From Leptospira stimsonii (GTDB lineage Bacteria; Spirochaetota; Leptospiria; Leptospirales; Leptospiraceae): 64,000 nucleotides of DNA. The translations under genes were made by a program, and so were the position numbers. The stretch covers positions 47,501-111,500 of the forward strand of contig NZ_QHCS01000006.1 of assembly GCF_003545875.1 (NCBI RefSeq), in the 5' to 3' direction. A model generated the notes under the pieces. That model saw only the letters and a list, made by a program, of their open reading frames with translations, was not told the DNA's origin and searched no databases. Of this stretch, positions 8,865 to 20,289 are shown piece after piece (within the stretch, counting starts at the first letter, position 1; every line of letters begins with the position of its first letter).

Positions 8865-10615
8865 TTGTTAACCGACTTCGAGTTTTCGGAAAGAATCGCC
8901 TCGGAGCTGTAAAGTTGGATTCTATCATACCAATCCTGGTGTATTAGAATTTCCTTAATTCCCAGATCCCTTTTCCAAATCGACCAAGACTGTGCGGGCG
9001 AATAGACGTTCGGAAGCGAAGCTTTCGTTCTGTAAACGACTACGTCTCGTTTTCCATCCATACAATTCATCTGCGCTCCGGGTAAAGAATGTTCCACCTC
9101 CGCGGTAGGCAACGCGTTCTTAAACGTCAATGCAACCCATGGATTTTCGGATATGACACAAAGATTCTTACTTTCCTGGATTCTTCCACTCAAAGGAACG
9201 TCGGGAAGATTTACCGAAGGAATCAGAATCAGTTGAAGATAAAACATGAATCCAGTTCCGAGTAAGAGAGTCAGGGAAGTCTTATAAAGCACCGTTTTTC
9301 TTTCGGGAATCATCCAGAAGGCTCCTACAAGATTCGCAAAACCGACCCAGAGGAGATCCACCCATGCTTCCTGCCCTGACCGAAAATCCAAAAGGATCTT
9401 ACCGAGTCCTAAGACGATGGAGACCACGACCAAAAATTGAAAGTTTCTCGATAGTGTTCCGGATAACGCGGATTCTTGTTCGCTTCTGGAAAAATATAGG
9501 CCGACTCCGATAAATGCCAGAGGAATCAACGGAAGAATATAGTAATAATCCTTTCGATTCGGCAATTCGTGTATTATGGAAATTGCAACCGTAGAAAAAA
9601 TAAGGGTCCTGCCTATCATTCCTCCAAAACTAGGAGCTACTTTTAGAATCGACTTCGACATCGTTTCCAAAAGGAAAGGTGTAAAAGGAAGACAGTACAG
9701 GACCCACCCCAAAAGGATAATCAACTCATTTTGATTCGTCGTAGCATTAGAAAATTTTCCTAAGTTCTCGGTAAAAAAGAATACTTTGAGAAAGGCGCTC
9801 CCTGCCGGTGAAAGTGAAGTCAGAATTCCTCCCCAGAGCGCAAGGACGCAGAGAGAAATCGCGTGAAATAGAATCTGATCCAATGTCATCCTGAAAAATC
9901 TTTTTTTACCGGACCATTCTCCATCGGCTGTAAATTGAAACGCGTGAAGGAACGCCCAACCCGCCAACAAAGTTCCGGAATATACTTGGAACAATGGCCC
10001 TTTTACCAAACAAGCAAACCCGGATACAAAGGCGGCTCCGATCAAATAAGAACGATTTTTCTTTTTGAAAAATACGAGCAAAAGAAACGTTGAAAGCGTA
10101 AGAAGAAAAGTCATCAACGCTTCCATCATCACTAGTCTCGAAAATTTAAAAACTCCCAAGGTAAGAAGATAACTGGATGCGATGATCGCAGAATAGATCG
10201 GAGCCGCTTTGAAAAGCCTCAAAGCGAAATAAATCAAAATTCCCGTACCTGCAAAGAGAAACAAAGAAGGAAGTCTTTCTGCGGTTAGACTCATACCAAA
10301 AATCAAATCGGATGCGATACCAGTCCAAAAGAGTACCGGTGGTTTATATAGGTTCATGATCCCTTCGAATCTGGGGAAAAGAATTTCTCCGCTCTGAATG
10401 CTCTCTCGAATCGTGGCGATGTGCATCTCTTCGTCTCCTTGAGGAAGGACTGCCCTTGATCCGATATTCGGAAATAAGAGAAGCACCGAAATCACAAAGA
10501 GAACCGCCGCTATAAGGAGGTCCCTTCGATTCGAAGAAATCTTTTGTAAAGAACCTTCCTGCAAAACACTGGAAACGAGAGAAGAACCGATCTTCCGGGA
10601 GGAGTTTGGCGTCAT
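8861..10615 (-). CDS. GT39/ArnT-like membrane glycosyltransferase
   Basis: A 584-residue multi-pass membrane protein of the dolichyl-phosphate-mannose mannosyltransferase (PMT/ArnT) type. After the first membrane helix there is an acidic loop motif QGDEEMHIATIRESI matching the catalytic D-E of GT-C enzymes, followed by YKPPVLFW as in ArnT (KPPL). About eleven hydrophobic segments follow and a C-terminal soluble domain of about 120 residues. It probably transfers a sugar from a polyprenyl-phosphate carrier to lipid A, a protein or another envelope acceptor; the acceptor is unknown. First gene of a two-gene unit with the Cys-rich protein. Confidence 0.83.
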   Translation of the reverse strand: MTPNSSRKIGSSLVSSVLQEGSLQKISSNRRDLLIAAVLFVISVLLLFPNIGSRAVLPQGDEEMHIATIRESIQSGEILFPRFEGIMNLYKPPVLFWTGIASDLIFGMSLTAERLPSLFLFAGTGILIYFALRLFKAAPIYSAIIASSYLLTLGVFKFSRLVMMEALMTFLLTLSTFLLLVFFKKKNRSYLIGAAFVSGFACLVKGPLFQVYSGTLLAGWAFLHAFQFTADGEWSGKKRFFRMTLDQILFHAISLCVLALWGGILTSLSPAGSAFLKVFFFTENLGKFSNATTNQNELIILLGWVLYCLPFTPFLLETMSKSILKVAPSFGGMIGRTLIFSTVAISIIHELPNRKDYYYILPLIPLAFIGVGLYFSRSEQESALSGTLSRNFQFLVVVSIVLGLGKILLDFRSGQEAWVDLLWVGFANLVGAFWMIPERKTVLYKTSLTLLLGTGFMFYLQLILIPSVNLPDVPLSGRIQESKNLCVISENPWVALTFKNALPTAEVEHSLPGAQMNCMDGKRDVVVYRTKASLPNVYSPAQSWSIWKRDLGIKEILIHQDWYDRIQLYSSEAILSENSKSVNK

Positions 10616-10872
10616 TTTGCGTCCTATTTCTATGTAATTGCTTACTTACTTATTGCAATCTTTTTCAAACGCTCAGAAAATGACAATCTAGAATAAAATT
10701 CAGAACGGAAAAAAGGAAAGGCTGGGTCTTATTGAAAGGATGTTCCGTTATCGGGAGTCTTATTCAAGCGAACGTGTGTTAATGCGACTCTGTTCTGAAA
10801 GACTTCGAATCAGGGAATTCTCTGGAAATAGTGAGTGACACTGCGTCCAACGTAACTTTTATAGGGATCAAA

Positions 10873-11571
10873 ATGAAATCCGCAAGGTCGAAGGCAAACA
10901 ACTCAGAACAACTCGTAATGGATGAAAATGCTTGTGAAACCATCATCCGAAAACGGGACCGTTCGGCCACCGAGACCGCCATTCTCTTAGCCGCCATACA
11001 AGTTTTTGCGAAAAAAGGGTATGATGCGGCCAATACAAAAGATATTGCGAAACTTGCGAATGCGAACGAAGCCTTGATCTTTCGTTACTTTGGAAACAAA
11101 AAAGGTCTTTTGGAAGCCATTCTTACCCGATCCGATGAAATCAATTCGGATGAAACCTCAACGCGTCAAAAAAACCAAGAGAGTTATCAAGATTTAGAAG
11201 CTAGTCTTCAGTATTCCATGTCCGGAAAATGCAGAGACTTTCGAGAAGCCGAAGACTTTATGAAAGTCGCGGTGAGCCAAATCATCTTGGATCCGGAAGT
11301 CAGTCAGATCATCCAGAAAAAAATCTATACGAAGGCCCTTCCTGAGTTCACCGCCGAACTTGAGAAATTCAAGAAGGCTGGGAAAATCGACCCCAAAGCA
11401 GACCTCAAATCGATCGCCTATGCAATCTCATCTCTTACCTTCGCGTTAGGTTTTATGGGCCAGTGTGTCTATAAAATTCCTCCCGCTGAAATCCAAGCTA
11501 CGATTAAAGAAATTGCAAGAGTCATCAGAAAAGGTTTGGAACCCGAAACGAAGAAAAAATCTTCGAAGTAA
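10873..11571 (+). CDS. TetR/AcrR family transcriptional regulator
   Basis: A 232-residue regulator with an N-terminal TetR HTH (TETAILLAAIQVFAKKGYDA, then TKDIAKLANANEALIFRYFGNKKGL) and a divergent ligand-binding domain. I chose ATG 10873 because AGGGA lies five bases upstream; the frame is also open from a GTG at 10831 and has another ATG at 10918. The ligand is unknown. It lies on the opposite strand to the GT39-like gene with about 260 bases between the start codons, so regulation of that neighbour is possible. No clear operator was found. Confidence 0.85.
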   Translation: MKSARSKANNSEQLVMDENACETIIRKRDRSATETAILLAAIQVFAKKGYDAANTKDIAKLANANEALIFRYFGNKKGLLEAILTRSDEINSDETSTRQKNQESYQDLEASLQYSMSGKCRDFREAEDFMKVAVSQIILDPEVSQIIQKKIYTKALPEFTAELEKFKKAGKIDPKADLKSIAYAISSLTFALGFMGQCVYKIPPAEIQATIKEIARVIRKGLEPETKKKSSK

Positions 11572-11603
11572 GTTAATAAGGTTTCCTAGAAGAATTTGCG
11601 TCT

Positions 11604-11619
11604 TGTGAGAGTTCCCACA
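11604..11619. repeat. dispersed repeat, TGTGAGAGTTCCCACA (left arm)
   Basis: Sixteen bases that are the exact reverse complement of 11695-11710 and themselves nearly palindromic. The two arms enclose 75 bases. This is one of several copies of the GTGGGA-x-CTCTCAC type in intergenic DNA of this window. The surrounding gap (11572-12103) contains no gene I can support. Confidence 0.7.
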
Positions 11620-11694
11620 AGGCCTTTCCGACTTGTACGGTCGCTTTGTCGACCTCCTCTCTCCTCGACGCCAAATTGTTTCATTTTAGGAAAA

Positions 11695-11710
11695 TGTGGG
11701 AACTCTCACA
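11695..11710. repeat. dispersed repeat, TGTGGGAACTCTCACA (right arm)
   Basis: Exact inverted partner of 11604-11619. A transcript through both would form a long stem-loop. The related variant AAGAGCTCCTACAAAAC occurs twice more just downstream. Confidence 0.7.
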
Positions 11711-11733
11711 GAGTCTTACTATGATGTAGAAGT

Positions 11734-11750
11734 AAGAGCTCCTACAAAAC
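11734..11750 (+). repeat. direct repeat AAGAGCTCCTACAAAAC, copy 1
   Basis: Seventeen-base sequence repeated exactly at 11929-11945. The sequence GTAAGAGCTCCTAC around it is a variant of the GTGGGAACTCTCAC repeat family. The 178 bases between the copies show no convincing coding sequence. Confidence 0.65.
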
Positions 11751-11928
11751 ATCACAGAGATGATTCGGCTCGTAAAGAATCGGATCGTTGTAATCGGGAG
11801 AAATTCCAACTTCTTTTCGTGAAAGTCGCGCACCACGACCAATTTTCGGATGGAGCTTTCGCGCAAAGCTTCGGATACTTTTCTTTATCGTACGATAAAT
11901 CTTCTCGCAACGAAAGAAACTTGCTGTT

Positions 11929-11945
11929 AAGAGCTCCTACAAAAC
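11929..11945 (+). repeat. direct repeat AAGAGCTCCTACAAAAC, copy 2
   Basis: Exact second copy of 11734-11750, 195 bases downstream. The pair may mark a small non-autonomous repeat element. Bases 11946-12103 hold nothing else that I can identify. Confidence 0.65.
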
Positions 11946-12103
11946 GCTTCACTTTTTGAAGATTCTTGTATCGTTTCTTTTCTTGGTAAAGTGATTCATC
12001 GAAGGAAAGAGGTACGACTTTAATGGGAAAGAAGGAATTACGAGAAGGAGAGAAAACGTCTTCTTTCTAAGAATAAATCTTAAAAAGAAGACGACCGAAA
12101 AAC

Positions 12104-14389
<2,286 letters not shown>

Positions 14390-14407
14390 TGATATTGAAA
14401 CCTGTCC

Positions 14408-14422
14408 TTGGTGCGACACCAA
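14408..14422. promoter_or_regulatory. dyad TTGGTG-CGA-CACCAA upstream of acn
   Basis: Perfect six-base inverted repeat with a three-base spacer, 31-45 bases before the acn start codon. The size and position fit an operator or a leader hairpin, but no factor can be named. The rest of 14423-14668 contains no supported gene. Confidence 0.35.
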
Positions 14423-14668
14423 AGAGAGCGGACCGAAGAGTTCTTAAGGCGCATCCAAAGATGCCTTCAGCGCTGTCCGTTTTGTTGGGATCCTTTTTGG
14501 GGAAGGGAACGTTTGGATTTCCTTCTTTCGTCAAGATCGGATCCGCACCAAAACACTGTCCTTTTTAGTTCATCGAATATGGGGACAAGTTATAAATTCA
14601 TGCTCTTGCAAGCATTTAGTTTGTATAGGATTTTTCAGAAGAAGATTGAAAAATAGGATTTTGAAAAG

Positions 14669-14682
14669 GTGAGAGTTCCCAC
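14669..14682. repeat. dispersed repeat GTGAGAGTTCCCAC
   Basis: Same sequence as the core of 11604-11619, in the gap between acn and the OmpA-like gene. A diverged copy, GTGGGAGCTCCTCC, lies at 14777-14790, giving an arrangement of two arms about 100 bases apart as seen at 11604-11710. Confidence 0.6.
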
Positions 14683-14830
14683 ACCAAAGGAAAGATCTTA
14701 GAATCCAATGATGAAATTCTAATTTTCAAGATCGGGGAGAAATGATCCCGAAAAAAACCGGTTTTGGATGAGAAAAGTGGGAGCTCCTCCGGAGAATTTT
14801 CTCCGGATTCTTTCGAGGGGAATAAAGATT

Positions 14831-15901
14831 TTAGTTCTGAATTCTAAGTTCTACCCTTCGATTCTTTTCTTTCCCTTCCTCTTTGGAATTGTCTCCAATC
14901 GGAACACTCGCACCTTTAGGAATGATTTCAAATCGATCTCCTGAAATCCCGTTTCCGACAAGATAATCCCGAACCATCTCCGCCCGGAGAAGGGAAACCT
15001 TTCGGTTTACGGCCTCTGTCCCTTCGAGAGAAGTATGCCCGATGATTTTCACACGAATCTTAGAATCTTCTTTCATCCATCTTGAAAGCTGGTTGAGACT
15101 TGGTCTCGATTCCTTATGAACCTGGATGCTATTTTTCTCAAAGCGAATCGGATTTGTTTCAATCGTCTTGAATTTCGGATTGGAAGAGAATGTTTCCGCA
15201 TCCCCTTTTCCAAACCAAGAAAAAGAGGATTGTTTTTCGGATTCTGCCTTGTTCTCTTTTGAGGGAAGATTTTTTTCTTCTTTGGGAGTTCCCACATTTT
15301 CTTTCGGGAGAACGTTCTCTTCAACGACTCTTGCGGTTTCGATCGGTCTTTCTTTATTCTCGGATGAGAAAAGGGTCCAGAAAAAATAGATCAATCCAAG
15401 AAGAATCAGAAGTCCAGCAAGGAAGATAAGGATCGGAACCGTCTTGTCCTTTTTTAGATGCGGCTTTGCGGAAGGCGTCGGAATATAATTCGTGTATTCT
15501 CTCGCTGGAGATTCTTGGGGAGTTCCCACGTCTTCTTCTCCCCAACTAGAAGGGAAATTTGCCTCAGGAGATTCTTCTTCCGGAACGTGAAGAGAGACAC
15601 TTTTCTCACTCTTCTTCTTGCCGTCTTGAACCCGTTTTGCCGCCCATTTTCGAATTTCGGTCCGAAACCATTCGTCCGCTTTTTCCGTGAATTTGTAATT
15701 CTCGCGAATGTGCTCGATCGTATTTTTCTCGATATCCGTATAGCTGTTATTATCTTTTACCGCTTTTAAGAGTTGCTTCGCGTCGTTCACCGAAATTCTA
15801 CCATCGCGTCTGCTCGAAGTAAATTCTTCCGCAAGCTGAATGAGCTCTCGGTCGTACTTTCTACCCTTGATTGTAACGTAGTAGTTTTCTTTTTTCGCCA
15901 T
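14831..15901 (-). CDS. OmpA-family protein with cytoplasmic N-terminus and one TM helix
   Basis: A 356-residue protein. Residues 1-130 are charged and probably cytosolic, with a linker to about 150; a single membrane helix follows (PILIFLAGLLILLGLIYFFW), and the C-terminal 110 residues form an OmpA/MotB peptidoglycan-binding domain (IQVHKESRPSLNQL, IRVKIIGHTSLEGTEAVNRK, LSLLRAEMVRDYL-type helix, then NRRVELRI). The architecture is that of an inner-membrane anchor reaching peptidoglycan, unlike a classic OmpA barrel. ATG 15901 has GGGG nearby upstream; the 15 extra upstream codons lack support. Neighbours on either side are on the same strand but more than 250 bases away. Confidence 0.85.
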   Translation of the reverse strand: MAKKENYYVTIKGRKYDRELIQLAEEFTSSRRDGRISVNDAKQLLKAVKDNNSYTDIEKNTIEHIRENYKFTEKADEWFRTEIRKWAAKRVQDGKKKSEKSVSLHVPEEESPEANFPSSWGEEDVGTPQESPAREYTNYIPTPSAKPHLKKDKTVPILIFLAGLLILLGLIYFFWTLFSSENKERPIETARVVEENVLPKENVGTPKEEKNLPSKENKAESEKQSSFSWFGKGDAETFSSNPKFKTIETNPIRFEKNSIQVHKESRPSLNQLSRWMKEDSKIRVKIIGHTSLEGTEAVNRKVSLLRAEMVRDYLVGNGISGDRFEIIPKGASVPIGDNSKEEGKEKNRRVELRIQN

Positions 15902-16178
15902 GATCCCCGCCGCACCAAGATTTAGGGAAGAATTCATTCCCTGCAACCAAAGTTTTTAGTCCCTTCTCTTAGTTCTTTCTCTTCAAAATGTCATTACGTG
16001 TCCGTAATGGGATTCTTTTTTTTTATCTTTTGAATTTCCAGGCAATCCCCTTGAAAGATGGAGGTCCTACTTTCCCATTCTATCTCAGGTCGTCCTATAA
16101 AAGAATAAATTTTTGTTAGAGAGAAGCTATGTATATATAGTATCGAACTTTCGAAACGATTTGTTGACCCTTTGTTTG

Positions 16179-17126
16179 TCAGAACTTCCCATAATAAGGG
16201 CTCGTTTCTCTGAGAGAAGCCCCTCCGAGGATAGACAAGAAAAGTCTATCCAATCCGATGGAGATCCCACAAGAATTCGGAATTCCTTCTCGGAGGGCGC
16301 GTTCCAATCCAGGGTCGATCGGGAAAATCTCCTTTCCCAAAGTTCTCCGAAGATTCTGCTCGGAACGAAAACGAGAAAACTGTTCTTCCGGCTCTGTAAG
16401 CTCTTGAAACGCGTTGCCCAATTCTAGGTTTCCGAAATAAAGCTCGAACCTTCTCGCAAAACCGTTTTCAATCTGAGAGAGAGCGGCAAGCTCCGGAGGA
16501 TAATGATAGAGGAAAGTAAAACCTTTCGGAAGGTTTGATTCCACGAGATTTAAGAAGACAAGGAAAAAAGAATCTTCATACGTCCTCTCTTCATCCGGAT
16601 TTGCTGTAAGTCTTCGGTCCTTAACTACACGATTGAGTTCCTCGTGAGAGATCCCACATCCGGCATATTCTCGGAGAGCTTCCTCGACGGTAATTCTTCG
16701 GACGTCGCTCCTCTGGAAACCGAAAGGCTGAAATCTCCTCTCGAGGACTTCAAGGAACTCCGTGCAAAAGTCCATCAAACCTTCCAAACTCATTCCGAGA
16801 GTGTAGAATTCCAACATAAGGAATTCCGCGCTATGAAAAGGACTCCCTTCTTCTCCCGAACGAAACGTATGGGTAATTTCGTAAATTCTCTCCAATCCTT
16901 TTGAGAGAATTTCTTTAAGAGAATATTCAGGAGACGTAATTAAATATCCCTTCTCATTTTGAGAAGGAGAATGAACCAAAAAAGGATCCAGATACGGTTC
17001 CATAGAAGGAACAGCTTTTAGACAAGGCGTGTCCATCTCTAGATAATCGTTCTCTTCAAAAAAGTTTCTTATAACGGATAAGAATTTGGCTCTCCGAATC
17101 AAAATTTCCCGGCTCAATTCATTCAT
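16179..17126 (-). CDS. epmA: EF-P lysine aminoacylase-like protein (EpmA/GenX)
   Basis: A 315-residue class II aminoacyl-tRNA synthetase paralogue of the LysRS type without the N-terminal anticodon-binding domain, as in EpmA, which attaches (R)-beta-lysine to elongation factor P. Motif 1 region is LEMDTPCLKAVPSMEPYLDP, motif 2 is THTFRSGEEGSPFHSAEF-x-MLEFY, and motif 3 is CGISIGLDRLF. Length fits EpmA (about 325). The partner EpmB and EF-P are not in this window. Bases 15902-16178 upstream of the OmpA gene hold no gene. Confidence 0.88.
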   Translation of the reverse strand: MNELSREILIRRAKFLSVIRNFFEENDYLEMDTPCLKAVPSMEPYLDPFLVHSPSQNEKGYLITSPEYSLKEILSKGLERIYEITHTFRSGEEGSPFHSAEFLMLEFYTLGMSLEGLMDFCTEFLEVLERRFQPFGFQRSDVRRITVEEALREYAGCGISHEELNRVVKDRRLTANPDEERTYEDSFFLVFLNLVESNLPKGFTFLYHYPPELAALSQIENGFARRFELYFGNLELGNAFQELTEPEEQFSRFRSEQNLRRTLGKEIFPIDPGLERALREGIPNSCGISIGLDRLFLSILGGASLRETSPYYGKF

Positions 17127-17251
17127 TTGACTTTAGCTTTTTCCTCCTTGATTTCATTCCAAAAAAAGAATCTCCTGACTTTTAGAATCTTTCTCTGTAG
17201 GATGTCTCACAAAAAAGGCTTCCAAAGAATGATACGATTGAAGAAAAAAAA

Positions 17252-17578
17252 ATGGACCCGATCCAAAGATATCAACATTTCGAAATCCGAAAGAACCGAC
17301 AGTCCACGGAAGTGGTACCTCTAACCGCGATCTTCGACGAATCATCCTTCGACGAGTTAAAATCCATCCTCGCCCTTGTCTTCTATCAGTCGAGCCTTCA
17401 CGTAAAGATCAATCTCGGAGGGGTTCAGGTCCTTCCTCTTCCAGTCGCAATGAAAATTCTTTCTTTCGCATTCGACCTGAGATTGAAAAACAGAACCTTA
17501 GTTCTAACCGGTGCGAGTCCATCTTTTAAGAAGCTCATTCAATTCTATAGAATGGATCGTTCCCTCTTAATCTTCTGA
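17252..17578 (+). CDS. STAS-like domain protein
   Basis: A 108-residue protein with the size and pattern of an anti-sigma-factor antagonist domain: a central strand-helix region HVKINLGGVQVLPLPVAMKIL corresponds to the conserved loop and helix, followed by a strand RTLVLTGASPSFKKLIQFY. The phospho-acceptor Ser usual in SpoIIAA (D-S-S/T-G) is not evident; the equivalent place reads VLPLP, so it may not be phospho-regulated. An RsbU-type phosphatase lies elsewhere in the window at 33094-34545. Its last 12 bases overlap the convergent DUF4279 gene. Confidence 0.65.
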   Translation: MDPIQRYQHFEIRKNRQSTEVVPLTAIFDESSFDELKSILALVFYQSSLHVKINLGGVQVLPLPVAMKILSFAFDLRLKNRTLVLTGASPSFKKLIQFYRMDRSLLIF

Positions 17579-17998
17579 ACGTCTTCTCTTTTCTTCCCTC
17601 TTCCAAGGCTGAAAAATTAACTTGATTCCGAGACTCCCCAAAAGAAGGAGAAGTTTCGGGGATATCTCCGTTTCCTTTAGAGAATGATCTGCAAATTCTA
17701 CGGAGACATACAAACAGAGGCTATGTTTCCCGGAGAATTCTTTCACCTTATGGCGGGAAGGAAGAATTTTCTCTAAAATCTGGAGAATATGGTCTTCAAG
17801 TGGCGCATGTGCATCCAAGGTAGAATGAAGTTGCCAGTGACCAAAACCGAGAGGCTTTCCTTCCTTATCGGTCGCCATCCTCGGAGTACTGAAATCAGGT
17901 TTTAAGTCCAATTGTCTCGTAACATCTTCTGAATTGAGTTCGTCTTCATTTACTGAAAGGATCGCCCAGGTAAGCGGGTTGCTTGTATACGCATTCAT
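17567..17998 (-). CDS. DUF4279 domain protein
   Basis: A 143-residue protein matching DUF4279: a beta-strand start WAILSVNEDELN followed by helix SEDVTRQLDLKPD, then WQLHSTLDAHAPLEDHILQILEKI and a strand LCLYVSVEF. The family is widespread and of unknown function, often linked with immunity to toxins, but there is no toxin-like neighbour here. Convergent with the STAS-like gene, overlapping by 12 bases. Confidence 0.75.
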   Translation of the reverse strand: MNAYTSNPLTWAILSVNEDELNSEDVTRQLDLKPDFSTPRMATDKEGKPLGFGHWQLHSTLDAHAPLEDHILQILEKILPSRHKVKEFSGKHSLCLYVSVEFADHSLKETEISPKLLLLLGSLGIKLIFQPWKREEKRRRSED

Positions 17999-18145
17999 GA
18001 ATTTAGCACACAGTTTTAATTTTTAAGTCGTTTTAAATGCAATTTAACACAATTCACAGTTTTATCACCTTTGAGGACTGTTTTCAATATTCTCAGAATA
18101 TAAATTCGGATGAGAATCTGGTAAAAATGTGTCGGATAAAAAATT

Positions 18146-18197
<52 letters not shown>

Positions 18198-18225
18198 TCC
18201 TCTAATCTCTCTCGGGGGCTTGATA

Positions 18226-18951
18226 ATGAAAACAATTTTAGTGATTGAGGACGATCCGGATATTGGAAATTTAATTCGAAAATCCTTAGATTCGGCGCAC
18301 TATTCAACCACTCTCCAGACAAGCGGAGAGGAAGGTCTTAAATTCTACAAAGCAAACCATCCCGATATGGTCATCTTGGATCTCTCCCTTCCCGACATAG
18401 ATGGAATCGAAGTTTGCAGGACCGTCCGAAGGAACGACGAAAATACTCCAATCTTCATCGTTACTGCAAGGAATGAAGAAATCGACAGAATCATGGGACT
18501 CGAATTGGGTGCGGATGATTACATTACAAAGCCTTTTTCCGTTAGAGAACTAAAGACAAGGGTGGACGTTTTTTTTAGGAGATGGGATAAGAAAGCGGGA
18601 ATCAAACCGAACGTCGGTGCAAGCGGGGAAATTATCCGAGGTTCTTTGAAAATCGATCCTATTCGAAGAAGAGTCACTCTCAAAGATAACATAGTGAATA
18701 TTTCCCGGAAAGAGTTTGACATCCTACAATTGATGGCCGCTTCCCCGGGGAAGGTTTTCTCTAGAGAAATGATCTTAGAAGCAGTCTGGGGAATGGAATG
18801 GGACGGCTTTGAAAGAATGATTGATTCTCACGTTAAGAGAATTCGCTCCAAACTTGAAAAAAACTCGGCGCAACCGGAATGGATTGAAACAATCTGGGGG
18901 ATCGGATATCGCTTTACCGACAACTATGATAATATTGTAATCCCAGACTGA
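18226..18951 (+). CDS. OmpR/PhoB-family response regulator
   Basis: A 241-residue two-domain regulator. The receiver carries the acidic pair EDD at 8-10, phospho-acceptor Asp52 in LDLSLPD, the switch Thr in FIVTARN and KPF lysine. The C-terminal winged-helix domain (about 140-235) has SRKEFDILQLMAASPGKVFSR and RIRSKLE-type recognition helix followed by TIWGIGYRF. Start is ATG 18226 with GGGGG seven bases upstream. No histidine kinase is adjacent, so it is an orphan regulator. A strong terminator follows. Confidence 0.9.
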   Translation: MKTILVIEDDPDIGNLIRKSLDSAHYSTTLQTSGEEGLKFYKANHPDMVILDLSLPDIDGIEVCRTVRRNDENTPIFIVTARNEEIDRIMGLELGADDYITKPFSVRELKTRVDVFFRRWDKKAGIKPNVGASGEIIRGSLKIDPIRRRVTLKDNIVNISRKEFDILQLMAASPGKVFSREMILEAVWGMEWDGFERMIDSHVKRIRSKLEKNSAQPEWIETIWGIGYRFTDNYDNIVIPD

Positions 18952-19000
18952 AGTAAGTATAATCAATCTCCCATTGAAGGGAGTGTCCACCGAAAACATA

Positions 19001-19014
19001 GTGGGAACTCCTAA
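19001..19014. repeat. dispersed repeat GTGGGAACTCCTAA
   Basis: Diverged copy of the GTGGGAACTCTCAC repeat immediately before the terminator stem that follows the response regulator gene. A second, exact GTGGGAACTCTCAC copy lies at 19158-19171. Confidence 0.5.
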
Positions 19015-19015
19015 T

Positions 19016-19044
19016 AAAAAGCCCGGAATGTTTCCGGGCTTTTT
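19016..19044 (+). terminator. rho-independent terminator after the response regulator
   Basis: Stem GCCCGGAA / TTCCGGGC with a three-base TGT loop, extended by AAAAA / TTTTT pairing and followed by more T. The A-tract before and T-tract after make it potentially bidirectional. It closes transcription of the regulator gene that ends at 18951. Confidence 0.88.
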
Positions 19045-19157
19045 ATTTTCTTTCGAAGAATTTTCTCTTTCTCCCCGTTTTTATTTACAGTCTTTACTTC
19101 GCTCACCAAAATACTAAAGAAGCATTCCAAATAAACACAATTGGAACTATGTAAGAG

Positions 19158-19171
19158 GTGGGAACTCTCAC
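19158..19171. repeat. dispersed repeat GTGGGAACTCTCAC
   Basis: Exact core of the repeat at 11695-11710, in the gap between the response regulator and the second DUF1564 gene. The gap 19045-19284 shows no gene. Confidence 0.6.
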
Positions 19172-19284
19172 CGTCGAAAGGTTTCCGATAAACAGAGTCT
19201 TATCCTCCAGTATAAAAAAATGAAAAAGGAGATTTTTTTTCAAATTGGGACGATGCAAAAATACTTTTGAGAACCGTAAGAGGT

Positions 19285-19806
19285 ATGAAGGCGTTATTCT
19301 TAAATTCGGATTTTGAAATTCATTCTTCCTTTAACGAAAATTCCGCAGACGTAGTCACATTGCTTGTTCCAAAAAAGTATCTCCAACGACTCAGTATAAA
19401 AGATCGCAAAAAACTCCCAAAAAGGCTTCCTGAACTTCTAAAAAAATACAGTAAGTACATCGCTTCCTCGAAACGACTGAATAGGAAGGCCGGAAAAACT
19501 CTCTACCAAGCAAACGCCGGCAGAGGAAGAATGAAAAGAATCAATGCAAGAATTCGAACAAGAGATTGGATTCTCCTTGGAACCCTTGCCCAAGGACACG
19601 GCGTTTCGCGTTGCTACCTTTTCAACTATCTCCTCTGGATCGATGAAGTGGGAGTCGGAAATTCTCTTTCAAATGTTTTTAATTCAGGATCTCCAACCTT
19701 TCACAAATATTATAAATTCATTCTTCTTCTCGATCTTTCAAAAAATAGAATAATAAAACGTCTTGAATTTGAGCCGAATCCGATTTTCACCTTTCCTCGA
19801 ACATAG
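19285..19806 (+). CDS. DUF1564 family protein (copy 2)
   Basis: A 173-residue paralogue of the protein at 4238-4774, more basic than copy 1 in its first half. Shared blocks are DVVTLLVPKKY, LLKKYSKYI, SKRLNRKAGKTLYQ, HGVSRCYLFNY, SPTFHKYYKFI and LEFEPNPIF. The ATG is preceded by GAACCGTAAGAGGT, nearly identical to the leader of copy 1; a TTG at 19267 is an unlikely alternative. Function unknown; the family is typical of Leptospira. Confidence 0.85.
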   Translation: MKALFLNSDFEIHSSFNENSADVVTLLVPKKYLQRLSIKDRKKLPKRLPELLKKYSKYIASSKRLNRKAGKTLYQANAGRGRMKRINARIRTRDWILLGTLAQGHGVSRCYLFNYLLWIDEVGVGNSLSNVFNSGSPTFHKYYKFILLLDLSKNRIIKRLEFEPNPIFTFPRT

Positions 19807-20289
19807 GAAAAGAACCAATTATTCCCTTCCGATTCTCCATTTTAGTCCAGTGTGGCTCTTTCTTCAGAAAAGGATTTTCTTCGAACTCTCAAACGAAAGG
19901 TTCTTCGGAAAAACTTACTCAAAAGAGGAATATTTCGCGAGTTATTCTTTTCATTTCAATATTTCTCTCAAGAAGAAATAAACGGTTTTGGAGAGTTCTT
20001 CTTATTTCTTTCTGGTTTTGGGAAATCTCTCATTTATAAATCTCTTGCGACGTGAGGTTTTTAATTTAGTTATTTTTACTTTTCTGAGGAGGATCCTTCG
20101 CTTCCAATCAAATTGAAATAGGAGGTACCACTTGAAAAAATGCGAAGGAGATGTCGGTTAACCTGTATGTAATTTTGTAAAAATTGTTTTAGAGATGACC
20201 ATTTATTTCCTAAAGGCAAGTCCCAGTTCCGTAGGACATCCCAAGTCAAGAACGCCATATTCGCAAATCCCCTTAGAAAAGAACATTCT
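19807..20289. other. intergenic stretch without supported gene
   Basis: Between DUF1564 copy 2 and phhB. Short ORFs exist on both strands (for example 80 codons on the minus strand, 20076-20318) but have no ribosome site or recognisable family and overlap phhB. AT-rich; no repeat or RNA identified. Confidence 0.5.
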